From NCBI GenBank assembly GCA_021846395.1, contig JAJZXB010000002.1:124001-188000 (forward strand): a stretch of 64,000 nt of DNA. Reading direction: 5' to 3'. Origin of the DNA: Thermoplasmata archaeon. GTDB lineage: Archaea > Thermoplasmatota > Thermoplasmata > Thermoplasmatales > Thermoplasmataceae. The notes beneath the pieces were generated by a model. That model ran no database searches, was not told the DNA's origin, and saw only the letters and a program-made list of their open reading frames with translations. Both the position numbers and the translations under genes were made by a program. This document shows, piece after piece, positions 52,164 to 61,707 of the stretch (position 1 is the first letter of the stretch; every line of letters starts with the position of its first letter).

Positions 52164-52997
52164 ATGACAGGCACAATAAAAATGAACCAGCCACCGCCAA
52201 GACCTCAGATGGCACCGGAAAAGTCGTTAAAATACAATGTTAAGCATACCATAATGGTAATGAGCGGCAAAGGTGGAGTTGGCAAATCAACGGTGGCAAC
52301 GAATCTTGCAGTTGCACTTGCATCAAAGAATTTCAAGGTAGGTTTGGTTGATGCCGATATTAATGGCCCGGATGACCCAAAAATGCTGGGAATTGAAAAT
52401 GAGAAAATATATGCCAATAAGGAAGGAAAAATACTTCCCACCGAAACAAAATACAATGTAAATGTTGTATCAATGGCCATGCTTCTTGATAAGGATGATA
52501 CCCCTGTTATATGGAGAGGATCTATCAGGCATAAAGCACTACAGCAGTTTCTTGAGGACACTGTATGGACTGACCGTGATATTCTCATAGTTGATTTGCC
52601 TCCTGGAACTGGGGATGAACCTTTGAGCATATGCCAGATGATACCTGATGCAGACGGCATTGTAATAGTGATAACACCACAGGACGTTGCATTGCTGGAT
52701 GCAAAAAAGGCAATAAACTTTGCCAAAAAGGTCAATATACCTGTACTTGGCATGATAGAGAATATGAGTGGTTTTGTATGCCCTCATTGCGGACATGAAA
52801 CAGATATATTTAAAAAAGGAGGGGCAGAGAAAATATCAAAGGATTACAGCATTTCTTATCTTGGCAATATTCCAATAATGCCAGAAATTGTTGAGGACTC
52901 AGACAATGGAATACCTGCAAGTTTCAAAAATGATATTGTCAAAAAATTTTTTGATAATGTTGCTGATAATATAGTCAAAAATTTAAAGGAAAAATAA
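52164..52997 (+). CDS. Mrp/NBP35-family iron-sulfur carrier ATPase
   Basis: A 277-residue P-loop protein. The deviant Walker A is VMSGKGGVGKSTVATNLAVA, Walker B region is ILIVDLPPGTGDEP, and a cluster-binding CxxC lies in GFVCPHCGHETD near residue 210. It assembles and delivers Fe-S clusters, which fits an organism with many Fe-S proteins including the Dsr enzymes in this window. It is separated from ribokinase by 37 bases and has its own AT-rich leader. Confidence 0.93.
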   Translation: MTGTIKMNQPPPRPQMAPEKSLKYNVKHTIMVMSGKGGVGKSTVATNLAVALASKNFKVGLVDADINGPDDPKMLGIENEKIYANKEGKILPTETKYNVNVVSMAMLLDKDDTPVIWRGSIRHKALQQFLEDTVWTDRDILIVDLPPGTGDEPLSICQMIPDADGIVIVITPQDVALLDAKKAINFAKKVNIPVLGMIENMSGFVCPHCGHETDIFKKGGAEKISKDYSISYLGNIPIMPEIVEDSDNGIPASFKNDIVKKFFDNVADNIVKNLKEK

Positions 52998-53014
52998 TCC
53001 CTTTAATATATACT

Positions 53015-53320
53015 CTATTTGAACAATTTCCCAAATCTTCTATAGTCTATCATTGAGATAGTACTCATTGTCAAAGAGCCGGTCAGTGTTATTGCAAGAG
53101 GTAATTCAAACTCTGATACATTTGGTTTAACTATTGTTGTTATAAATTTCTCTGTCAGATTATGCTTTAAAATAAGAAAATGTTTTATTAGACTGTTGTT
53201 TTTACCGATTCTGTAGGTGATTTTCAATTCAGGAGTTATATTATAAGTTCCAATCAATACAAATAAAACCAGAAGAGCCTCGGCAGAAAGAAATGGGCTT
53301 TTCGAAACAGTTGATATCAT
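53015..53320 (-). CDS. Hypothetical small protein
   Basis: A 101-residue frame with one N-terminal hydrophobic stretch (AEALLVLFVLIGTYNI) and a polar remainder. No family is recognised. An AGGGGGTG site lies right before the ATG and a TATGTATATTTT box is further upstream, which gives some support that it is expressed. It converges with the Mrp gene. It could also be a remnant of a longer gene, and confidence is low. Confidence 0.4.
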   Translation of the reverse strand: MISTVSKSPFLSAEALLVLFVLIGTYNITPELKITYRIGKNNSLIKHFLILKHNLTEKFITTIVKPNVSEFELPLAITLTGSLTMSTISMIDYRRFGKLFK

Positions 53321-53776
53321 GCACCCCCTACCTGTAAAATATACATAATTTTCGCCTGTGTATTTGCCAGTAATTATTTGTTAAGGCACTTACACTTTCA
53401 TACATTTCTCAGTGTAACACAGATTGGAACGCCGATTTTTTGTATGAAATAATATGTTCATACAATATTTTGATTCGTAGGCCCAATATTTTACTTGATT
53501 AATTGCAATTATTGATTATCAGACTGTAACGATTTCCCTTATTCTGCTTCTCTTGAATGCCCTTATTTCTTTTATCAAGTGAGAATTGCATTACCGCCTC
53601 ATTTCTCGTTTATTTAGATTGTTGAAAAATAACATATAAAATATAAAAAGTTAAGTAAAATACCCTATAATATACAATAATAATGTGTGTTAATAAATCT
53701 GAGTTTAAATATTTAAATAAAAATCAGAAAATAATATTATAATAAATAAAATAAAATATCAATAAAATGTGGTAAA
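53321..53776 (+). other. Intergenic region downstream of 23S rRNA
   Basis: No gene supported. The half next to the rRNA (53600-53776) is extremely AT-rich; on the minus strand it reads as several T-runs and likely ends 23S transcription. No 5S rRNA or tRNA follows the 23S gene here. The left half has more balanced sequence without a clear reading frame. Confidence 0.5.
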
Positions 53777-53802
53777 TACCAGATATTCAATTAGCATAGA
53801 CT
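53777..53802 (-). repeat. 23S rRNA processing stem, 3' side
   Basis: The first 11 bases, TACCAGATATT, are an exact inverted match to the far end of 56701-56727, and shorter paired blocks (CAA/TTG, AGACT-like/AATCT) continue inward with small bulges. Such bulged stems around archaeal rRNAs are cut by the splicing endonuclease. Confidence 0.65.
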
Positions 53803-56700
53803 GTGCTTTTAACCTATTAGTAGTCGTGGACTTAATACCTCGCAAAAGCTTGATACTTATATCCCGACTCTATCAATCTCTTCTTTTAAGAGTGGTCTCA
53901 AACAATGTCTATTTTCAGGGGCGACTTCAAGCTTAGATGCTTTCAGCTTTTATTCGCGTATGACGTGGCTACTCGGCAACTGCCCTGTCGGACAACCGAT
54001 AAACTAGAGGTCACGAACCCCCGTTCCTCTCGTACTAAAGGCTCCTTCCCTTCAGACATTGAACACTCCCACAGAGAAGCAACCCTACTGTCTCGCGACG
54101 TAGTGAACCCATCTCAGGATCCCTTTTAATGGGCGAACAGCCCCACCCTTGGTGTCTTATGCAGCACCAGGATAGGAACAGACGACATCGAAGTAGCAAA
54201 CCCTCGGGTCGATGTGTACTCTTGCCGAGGACAACTCAGTTATCCCTGGGGTAACTTCTCTCTTATCACCTGCCCTCATAAAGAGGGTACTAGGTGGTTC
54301 GTTAAACCCTGCTTTCGCATCTGCGTTCCCTATTGTCTGGAACACAGTCAACTTAGCTTTTGCTTTTATACTCCACGAAGGATTTCTGACCCTTCTGAGC
54401 TAAGCATTGGAGGCCTCTGTTTTCTTCTTAGAGGCGTGGCGCCCCACCCAAACTGCCCACCAATAGTTGTCCCTTTATTAAAGGTTAGTGATGCAACTTT
54501 CAAAGGGAAGTGTTTCATCGTTGTCTCCATTCCGACCACGATCGGAACTTCTAAGACTCCTTCCTACCCTACGCATTGAGAATCGCGTCACAGCTACAGG
54601 CTGCAGTAAAGCTCCACGGGGACTTCGCTTTCATGTGGGAGAGACTGGATTGTGCACCAGTACATTAATTTCACGGGGCTGAATGTGGGGACAGTAGGAC
54701 TCTCGTTGAACCTTCATGCGAGCCGCCAATTAAGCGGCTAGGTATTACGCTACCTTGAGAGGGTCATAGTTACCCCCGCCGTTTATTGGCCCTTCTTCTC
54801 CTTGAACGAAGCTTTCAGGTACCAACACTGGGCAGGTTTCGACCACTATACACATCCTTACGGACTAGCAGTGGTCTGTGTTTTTGGTAAACAGTCGGGG
54901 TCCTCTTGCCACTGCGACCTATCCTATTTCTGGATAGGCATCCCTTCTACCTAAGATACGGGACCATTTGGCCGAGTTCCCTCACATCCATTATTCCCAA
55001 ACGCCTAAGACTGTTCATCTAGGGGCACCTGTGTCGGTTCTTGGTACGAACTCAGGCTTGGCCCATATATATTTTTCATAGACTCCGGGACTCATGGAAA
55101 TTCCCACAGGGGAACAGATATTCTTTCACGAACTTCTCGTCATTACAACTCTCCATTCGCTTATTGATACCCATATGTAGACAAGCATACTTCCATTATC
55201 CCAAAGCGAATATATATGGCAAAACACCTGAGGCACTGGAATATTAACCAGTTTCCCATTCGATCGTTTCCTGTTAGGGACGACCTTAGGATCGGCTAAC
55301 CCTCGGCTGACGAACATTGCCAAGGAACCTTTGCCCTTTCGGCGGAGTGGATTTTCACCACTCTATTCTGCTACTTTTACCAGGATCCGCGATACTATAC
55401 GGTCCATACCTCCTCTCGAAGATACTTCTATCCATACAGCACGCCCCCCTACCACATCACCTTTCGGTGGTCTAATGTATCGGTAATTGACTTTAGCCTC
55501 GTCCATCTTGGAGGCATATAACCTCGGTGAGTGAGCTGTTACGCACTCTTTAAAGGATAGCTGCTTCTAAGCTAACCTCCACACTGTCTTCGGTCGTAAA
55601 CCTCTTTAAATAGCACTTAGTCAATTTTAGAGACCTTAACATTAGTCTCGGTTGTTTCCGTCACGTGCTTAGAGCTTATCCCTAAGCACTAGCACCTAGC
55701 ATCTACGATTCTAGCAAGTTCGGAGTTTGACAAAGTGGCGCAGTATTTCTACTGCTAACCACCCAATCGGTCGCTCTACCTCACTAGAAATCTCCGCTAA
55801 GGTCTACCTACGGGTAGTATTGGGGGGAACCCGCTATTGCCACTCTAGATTAGCCTTTAACCCCTATACCCAAGTCATCCAAACGATTTGCACATCAGAA
55901 CTGGTTCGGTCCTCCACCTAGCTTTCGCTAAGCTTCAACCTGCTCAGGTATAGATCGAGTGGCTTCGGGTCTGCCACAGATGACTAACGCATTTATTACG
56001 CTACTCCTCCCTTACGGTGCGAGTAATCGCCTTCGCTTCGGCTACTTCTTTCAAAATTAACCTCGCCATCCATCGCAACTCCCTGGCCCGTTCTTCAACA
56101 CGGACAATAGAACACTGGTCACTCTTTCGAGATCATTCCTTTAATGCCCTATAAAGTTTTTACTGCTTGGTTTCAGGCTCTTTTCACAGCCCTTCCGGGT
56201 TGCTTTTCAGTTTTCCCTCACGGTACTTCTTTGCTATCGGACTTGAGTAATATTTAGGGTTGGATGTTCATGCCACCCATATTCCCACGCGAATAACGAC
56301 GCATGGTACTCAGGATACCTTCTCTCATAGCTTCTTTAATTACTTTCACGGGACTATCACCCTCTAAGGTAAAGCTTTCCAGCTTTTTAAAATTCTTAAA
56401 GTAGGCATTGGAAAAGGTCCGTACTCCACATCTCTTTTATTTTTCAATAAAAGATTCGGTTTGCCCTTTACCGCTTTCGATCGCCTTTACTCACGGCATC
56501 TCTATTGATTTCTCTTCCTCCCGGTACTAAGATGTTTCAATTCCCGGGGTTCCCTCTCCTTGTGGAGTGAAAAACAGGAAGTCCCATTCGGAAATCCTTG
56601 GATCAACGGCTCCATGCACCTACCCAAGGCTTATCGCAGCTTGGCACGTCCTTCATCGGCACTCAAACCAAAACCATTCCCCAAGCAGTTTTTGATACAC
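53803..56700 (-). rRNA. rrl: 23S ribosomal RNA
   Basis: The reverse complement is a full-length archaeal 23S rRNA of about 2,900 bases. Landmarks include the sarcin-ricin loop (AGTACGAGAGGAAC on the minus strand near 54030), the domain IV/V core GTAACTATGACCCTCT and GGTAGCGTAATACCTAGC near 54740-54780, and a normal 5' domain close to 56600. The ends are placed just inside the flanking inverted repeat. No intron or extra insertion is needed to account for the length. Neither 16S nor 5S rRNA is adjacent, as in Thermoplasma relatives where rRNA genes are unlinked. Confidence 0.96.
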
Positions 56701-56727
56701 AATCTATATTGCTTGAAATATCTGGTA
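56701..56727 (-). repeat. 23S rRNA processing stem, 5' side
   Basis: Pairs with 53777-53802 (AATATCTGGTA complementary to TACCAGATATT). Encloses the mature 23S rRNA. Confidence 0.65.
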
Positions 56728-56760
56728 TCATCGGTTATAATAAATAACCTCGCCCTTCCC

Positions 56761-56830
56761 TATTAATATATATTTAATAGGTGCATACATTTTATTGGTA
56801 TGGATGATATTACTTACCATAATATAAACG
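56761..56830 (-). promoter_or_regulatory. Promoter region of 23S rRNA
   Basis: On the minus strand CGTTTATATTATGG (56817-56830) is a strong TATA-like box with an A-rich element just upstream, and a second AT-only stretch (AAATATATATTAATA) lies nearer the gene. Transcription from the first would begin about 70 bases before the processing stem. Confidence 0.55.
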
Positions 56831-56967
56831 TTTTGATAAAAAACTCAGTGCTAATAGCATATTTTAAAGCACCAAAATTATATTATTCTGTGATTAAAAT
56901 TGTTAAGTGTTGATTTTTGACCCCCAGAGATAAACAATTGAAAAAGCTTTGTTATGCCACTATTATA

Positions 56968-57744
56968 TCACTTGTCAATATTATTTATTAATTCGGGTTT
57001 GATTTTTCCATATTCTGTTATATAATTATCAATTAATTCCCCATATGTGAAATCAAAAAATCTGTTTGTATAGCTATTTATTTCAGAATGATTCTTTATC
57101 CTATAATAGTCGTCCTCCGTAAAATTTTTATCAATTTTTTCATGTGTTGTCATGGAATATACTGGTTTTTTGAATTTATTCATTGAAAGGCAGAGTGGGA
57201 AGGTGCCGTTTTTATGAATGAGGTCCCCATTTATTGTAATCAGGTCAGATCCTATTATGCAGATATCAACGGATTTGGCAAACTCATACATTGATAAATC
57301 AGCAAACACTCTGGTATTAATTTTATTCCTGCCCAAATTACTGGCAAGTAATTTTCCTTCATATCCTGGGCCGCTTTCAAGTACATATACTGATTTTATT
57401 TTATCCCGATTATTTATAATAGCATCCTTCACCAATGAACTATAGCTGATTGTGCCTATTACCACATCATCATTTATTATCCCATCACAATTTTTGATGG
57501 ATAGTTTTATATTATTTTCTATAGAATTTTTTAATTGAAATGATATTTTGCCATGGTCCCCTTCCCCATATTTTTCTAGAAAATCACACACATAGGAAAT
57601 TATGGCCATACCATAATAACTTTCTTTAATCAATGGGAGATACTTTTTGTAATCCTCATTTGTTTCTTTGTACCAATTAATTACATTATAGGATATTTTT
57701 GTTGCTGATGAAATACTGTCATTGACCAGATCTTCAAAATTCAT
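56968..57744 (-). CDS. eIF2B-like / ribose-1,5-bisphosphate isomerase-family protein
   Basis: A 258-residue protein. The C-terminal two-thirds have the family pattern: YVLESGPGYEGKLLASNLG, INTRVFADLSMYEFAKSVD, IIGSDLITINGDLIHKNGTF and a final DFTYGELID. The N-terminal helical part is short and divergent. The family includes eIF2B subunits, methylthioribose-1-phosphate isomerase and archaeal ribose-1,5-bisphosphate isomerase; no catalytic assignment is safe from the sequence. It follows the NifX-like gene by 26 bases and may be co-transcribed. Confidence 0.75.
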   Translation of the reverse strand: MNFEDLVNDSISSATKISYNVINWYKETNEDYKKYLPLIKESYYGMAIISYVCDFLEKYGEGDHGKISFQLKNSIENNIKLSIKNCDGIINDDVVIGTISYSSLVKDAIINNRDKIKSVYVLESGPGYEGKLLASNLGRNKINTRVFADLSMYEFAKSVDICIIGSDLITINGDLIHKNGTFPLCLSMNKFKKPVYSMTTHEKIDKNFTEDDYYRIKNHSEINSYTNRFFDFTYGELIDNYITEYGKIKPELINNIDK

Positions 57745-57770
57745 AATTAATATATAAAAAAATAAGATTA

Positions 57771-58124
57771 TTAATGTTCCCTATATAAAATAGGTTCAAG
57801 CTCTTCAACAGAATTCTTTTCAAGTTCTTTCAGATTTTTTATTACATCTCCAATTGGTTTTTCTTCTGTTATAACATATTTCACTTTTCCAAGGGACATG
57901 TTATATGAACCTGGGCACAGTGAGTTTTCAGTTACCAGAAATATATCTGGCTTTAATGAAAGAATTCCAGCCATGGCAACTTCTCTGCCACCGTGTGTTC
58001 TTCCAAATCCCGGATTTTCATACTCTTCTATTTTATCTGTTTCATCGTCGATCAAAAAGATAGAATTCCCATATTCTAAGGGGCTTAACATATTTTCTTC
58101 ATCCACTACACATGCTACTTTCAT
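57771..58124 (-). CDS. NifX/NifB-type dinitrogenase-cofactor domain protein
   Basis: A 117-residue protein beginning MKVACVVDEENMLSPLEYG, with PGFGRTHGGREVAMAGI and a C-terminal VKYVITEEKPIGDVIKNL. The fold and the GxNPGF-like opening are those of the small NifX/NifY-like domain family, which in non-diazotrophs has unknown metal-cofactor roles. No nif genes are near. Assignment to the family is moderately confident, function is not known. Confidence 0.6.
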   Translation of the reverse strand: MKVACVVDEENMLSPLEYGNSIFLIDDETDKIEEYENPGFGRTHGGREVAMAGILSLKPDIFLVTENSLCPGSYNMSLGKVKYVITEEKPIGDVIKNLKELEKNSVEELEPILYREH

Positions 58125-58182
58125 GATTACTTAAATATAACCAAAAATTTAAGTTAATTGTAACATATATAACTAATAAAGA

Positions 58183-59190
58183 TTAATAATAGCCATGCAT
58201 TTCTATTGAATGCTCGGGTATATAAATTCCGGAACCCTTCTCAACATGACCTATCTCCTGAACATCCACACGATTTTTCATTAAACTTAAGAAATCACGC
58301 TTGCTTCCTTCATCTATTACAATAACATAGCCAATGCCCATGTTAAATATTTCATACATCTGGGATATGGATAAATTACCATATTCCATTAATTTATTAA
58401 ACACGTTTTGGGGTTTTACTGGGTTATCTATAATATATTTCATATCTTTCATTCTAGAGATATTCTTTATTCCACCACCGGTTATATTGGCCATTCCCTT
58501 TATATTAACCAGGTTCATAGAATCTAGTATTTCCCTAACGTAAATCCTCGTTGGTTCCAATAATATATCAGCAACAGATTTATTTTCTCCGGGAAAATTA
58601 TCGGTGTATTTTATTTCATTATCCTGTATTATCTTTCTTACTGTTGTATATCCATTTGAATGAATGCCGCTGCTTTTCAATGAAAATATTAAATCCCCGC
58701 TGTTTATTTTTTCTCCGGTGATCATCTGGCTCTTCTGTAATATCCCAAGTGATGTGCCAGAAACATCAATATTTTTTACAAGGTCAGGAACAATGGCTGT
58801 TTCGCCTCCAACAATATTTATATTTGCCATCTGAGCAGCCACATTAAACCCAAGGCCGAGCTGTTTGGCAGCTTCACTATCTGCCTCTTTCAGTGAAATA
58901 TAATCTAGCATCGCTATTGGCTCTGCACCAACGGTAATAGCATCATTAACATTCATTGCGACACAATCTATACCAATGGTATTGAATTTATGTGCTTCAC
59001 TCGCAATAATTGTCTTGGTGCCAACCCCATCAGTATTGAATGAGAGATAAAAATTTCCCAGATCCAAGATAGATGTAAAACCGCCAAGAGGGTTAACTGA
59101 TTTAAAATCATCTCTTTTAAATTTTATTTGCCTTAAAAAATTTGTAACGAATTCTCCTTGAGTTTTCCTATCTAAAATCTTTTCCTCCAT
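58183..59190 (-). CDS. purM: Phosphoribosylformylglycinamidine cyclo-ligase (AIR synthetase)
   Basis: A 335-residue PurM. Motifs include STDGVGTK-like LSFNTDGVGTKTIIASEA, DCVAMNVNDAITVGAEPIAM, IVGGETAIVPDLV, LKSSGIHSNGYTTVRKI and ITGGGIKNISRM. It performs the fifth step of purine synthesis. Length is standard. It lies upstream of the NifX-like gene on the same strand with 58 bases between, and no other pur gene is in the window. Confidence 0.95.
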   Translation of the reverse strand: MEEKILDRKTQGEFVTNFLRQIKFKRDDFKSVNPLGGFTSILDLGNFYLSFNTDGVGTKTIIASEAHKFNTIGIDCVAMNVNDAITVGAEPIAMLDYISLKEADSEAAKQLGLGFNVAAQMANINIVGGETAIVPDLVKNIDVSGTSLGILQKSQMITGEKINSGDLIFSLKSSGIHSNGYTTVRKIIQDNEIKYTDNFPGENKSVADILLEPTRIYVREILDSMNLVNIKGMANITGGGIKNISRMKDMKYIIDNPVKPQNVFNKLMEYGNLSISQMYEIFNMGIGYVIVIDEGSKRDFLSLMKNRVDVQEIGHVEKGSGIYIPEHSIEMHGYY

Positions 59191-59337
59191 TATACGATAT
59201 TACTTTATTAAATAAAGATTTTTATATTTTTTACTGATTATTTATTTGGTTTGGAATATTATTTATAAAATCTAACTTATTGGAAAAAGAAAAATATTTT
59301 AAATAATATAAGTATTACACCATTAAGGTGATATTTA

Positions 59338-59772
59338 GTGGTAAAGTTGGAATCTTTAGATTATAAGCCCAAGCCCATAGATCAAAATTACATAAATGAC
59401 GAAAAGAACTACCCGGTAACAGGAGAAGAGAATGGCACTAAAGTAAGAGCTGGCGGAATGGAAAGAATGGATGCTGATGGCAAACCATATCCCACAAAAT
59501 TGGGTATCCATGGATCCATAGTTGGCGTTGACTGGGAAGCATGCATAGCAGATGGAGCGTGTATGGATGTCTGCCCTGTTTCATTATTTGAATGGGCCTT
59601 GAATCCTGGCCAATCTGGAACCGGAAACGATAAACCAATAGCTGATGACAAAGACGCATATGCCAAATACAGAACAGATAAAAGCAATCCCGTAAGAGAG
59701 ACAGAATGCATATTCTGTATGGCGTGTGAAAGTGTTTGCCCAACTCTTGCAATAAAAATAAATCCGGAATAA
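59338..59772 (+). CDS. zfx: Zinc-containing seven-iron ferredoxin
   Basis: A 144-residue ferredoxin starting at GTG 59338, with AAGGTGAT 6 bases upstream. The N-terminal 60 residues are the zinc-binding extension known from Thermoplasma and Sulfolobus. Cluster motifs are CIADGACMDVCP, which lacks one cysteine and so fits a 3Fe-4S cluster, and CIFCMACESVCP for a 4Fe-4S cluster. It is the main electron acceptor for 2-oxoacid oxidoreductases in these archaea. A strong TATA-like region (AATATTTTAAATAATATAAG) precedes it. Confidence 0.95.
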   Translation: MVKLESLDYKPKPIDQNYINDEKNYPVTGEENGTKVRAGGMERMDADGKPYPTKLGIHGSIVGVDWEACIADGACMDVCPVSLFEWALNPGQSGTGNDKPIADDKDAYAKYRTDKSNPVRETECIFCMACESVCPTLAIKINPE

Positions 59773-59793
59773 ATATTTTTATTTTTTTAAAAT

Positions 59794-60411
59794 TTATTGA
59801 CCCATTAACGATTCATATGCTTTTATACCTTCACTTCTTTTAACTATAATTATTGTTTCGTTTGAACATGATATGAGTTGAAGCACATTTATCTCAGATG
59901 AAAACAATTTTTCGTTTATTTTCATCACAAATCCTGGTGTTTTTATGATTTCTGGTGATGAAAATATGTGAATAGAGCTAACATTTTTTTCAATTAAAGC
60001 ATTTTTAGGTATTTCGGATATTTTGTTCTTTGTTTCATCAATAATATAAACAATGGAATCCGTAAGATATGTTGCCGAGACATAATTTAAATTTTCAAGT
60101 TTCCTGTTGATGGTTATCACCATAATTTTATCCTGCAAGGTTATTTTACTTTCAGCAATTAATTTGTCTATATGTGATGTAAAATCCTCTCCAGAATTTT
60201 CAAGAAATAGTTTATTCAGGGCTGATCTTATGGATATCAGATTATAATTTGGCATTTCATTATACATTTTTCTCGCAAGTTTGCTTATATTAACAATACC
60301 CATACGCAGGGATATTACAATTTCAGGATTTCTCTTCAAATAGGATCTTACCGCAGTTTCAACATTTCCCCTTCTTAATCTTTTTTGCTTCATAATATAT
60401 AATTTATTCAT
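59794..60411 (-). CDS. HTH-ACT-like regulatory protein divergent from argGH
   Basis: A 205-residue protein. The N-terminal 85 residues are basic and helical (RLRRGNVETAVRSYLKRNPE and ISKLARKMYNEMPN) and may bind DNA. The C-terminal 100 residues have two strand-helix-strand units that resemble ACT domains (NYVSATYLTDSIVYIID and VLQLISCSNETIIIVKRSEG), which sense amino acids. It is transcribed divergently from argGH with 102 bases between, so control of arginine synthesis is a fair inference. Family naming is uncertain. Confidence 0.65.
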   Translation of the reverse strand: MNKLYIMKQKRLRRGNVETAVRSYLKRNPEIVISLRMGIVNISKLARKMYNEMPNYNLISIRSALNKLFLENSGEDFTSHIDKLIAESKITLQDKIMVITINRKLENLNYVSATYLTDSIVYIIDETKNKISEIPKNALIEKNVSSIHIFSSPEIIKTPGFVMKINEKLFSSEINVLQLISCSNETIIIVKRSEGIKAYESLMGQ

Positions 60412-60513
60412 ATAATATAATTTTTTACATTATATTATTTTTTATAATATTAAATTTAATTATTTGATAATTTTTTACAAAAAATATAAAATAGAGATTG
60501 AATATTTTAATTC
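60412..60513. promoter_or_regulatory. Divergent promoter region between ACT-like regulator and argGH
   Basis: A 102-base, almost pure A+T spacer. ACAAAAAATATAAAATAG about 30 bases before the argG ATG is TATA-like, and TATAATATAATTTTTTAC serves the opposite gene. The partial palindrome ATAATATAATTTTTTACATTATATTATT (60413-60440) could be an operator. Confidence 0.45.
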
Positions 60514-61707
60514 ATGGAAAAAGTATTATTATTATATTCAGGAGGATTAGATACTTCGGTAATGGTAAAATGGATACAGGAGAAACTCAAAAAAGATGTT
60601 GTCACATTAACATTGAATATTGGAAACAGCAACTTAAAAGAGATACAGGAAAAGGCATTTTCCCTTGGAGTATCAGATGCAATAGTTGCTGATGTTAAAA
60701 ATGAATTTGCAGATGAATACATAAAAAAGGAAATTTATGCTGATGGCTTTTATCAGGATTACCCGCTATCAACAGCAATTGCCAGGCCGCTAATGGCTGA
60801 AAAAGCCGTGAATTATGCCGAAGAATATGGATGCAATACAATAGCACATGGTTCTACAGGCAAGGGGAATGATCAGGTCAGGTTTGAAGTTACTATCAAA
60901 GCCCTGAATGAGAGTATAAATGTAATAGCACCTATCAGGGACTGGAACATGAACAGGGTAGAAGAACTGTCATACGCAAAATCAAATGGAATCTATATAA
61001 GCAAAAATGGCAAGTATTCTGTTGATGAAAATCTCTGGGGAAGGTCCGTTGAGGGTTCAACAATTGAAAACATATCTTCACCGCTGGAGAATGATGTGTA
61101 TGAATGGGTTACACCGTTAGAAAAATGCGATGATTCAGGAATGGATTTAAAGTTAAGTTTTAAAGAAGGCGTGCCTGTTTCCATTAACAATATTAATTAT
61201 GATCTTGTTGAAATAACGGAAAAATTAAATCAAATTGCCGGATCAAATGGGATTGGCCTTATAAACCATATTGAAGACAGGGTTACAGGAATAAAAAGCC
61301 ACGAGGTTTATGAGTGCCCTGCAGCTGTTTTAATATTAAAAGCACATAAAATGATTGAATCCCTTACATTGAACAAGAACGAGATGGATGTTAAAAACTA
61401 TCTAGATTATCAGTGGTCAAACAACGTATACAATGGATTATGGTATGATCCTGTAATGGAGCATATAAATGCATTTGAAAACAGCATCAATAAATATATA
61501 AATGGGGATATCAGCTTAAAACTTTATAAAGGCAATATCATAATGAAATCCATAGGCAGTGATAATTCCATGTATGACTACAACACAATAACTTACGATA
61601 ACAGCTTATTTGACCAAAATTCAGGAAAGGGCTTCATTGACATATTCAAAAATAACACTGTTATAGGCAACTCATCCAGGAAGGAGAAGTTGAAAGTGAT
61701 TCAATGA
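60514..61707 (+). CDS. argG: Argininosuccinate synthase
   Basis: A 397-residue enzyme joining citrulline and aspartate with ATP. The N-type ATP loop is LLYSGGLDTSVMVKWIQE at residues 5-22, followed by AHGSTGKGNDQVRFE and the VDENLWGRSVEGS citrulline/aspartate-binding region. Length is typical. It overlaps argH by 4 bases (ATGA), giving a two-gene arginine unit. Confidence 0.96.
   Translation: MEKVLLLYSGGLDTSVMVKWIQEKLKKDVVTLTLNIGNSNLKEIQEKAFSLGVSDAIVADVKNEFADEYIKKEIYADGFYQDYPLSTAIARPLMAEKAVNYAEEYGCNTIAHGSTGKGNDQVRFEVTIKALNESINVIAPIRDWNMNRVEELSYAKSNGIYISKNGKYSVDENLWGRSVEGSTIENISSPLENDVYEWVTPLEKCDDSGMDLKLSFKEGVPVSINNINYDLVEITEKLNQIAGSNGIGLINHIEDRVTGIKSHEVYECPAAVLILKAHKMIESLTLNKNEMDVKNYLDYQWSNNVYNGLWYDPVMEHINAFENSINKYINGDISLKLYKGNIIMKSIGSDNSMYDYNTITYDNSLFDQNSGKGFIDIFKNNTVIGNSSRKEKLKVIQ

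Noticed and set aside
53905-56766. Several open frames of 60-120 codons on both strands
   Set aside because: They fall inside the 23S rRNA gene and have no protein-like features.
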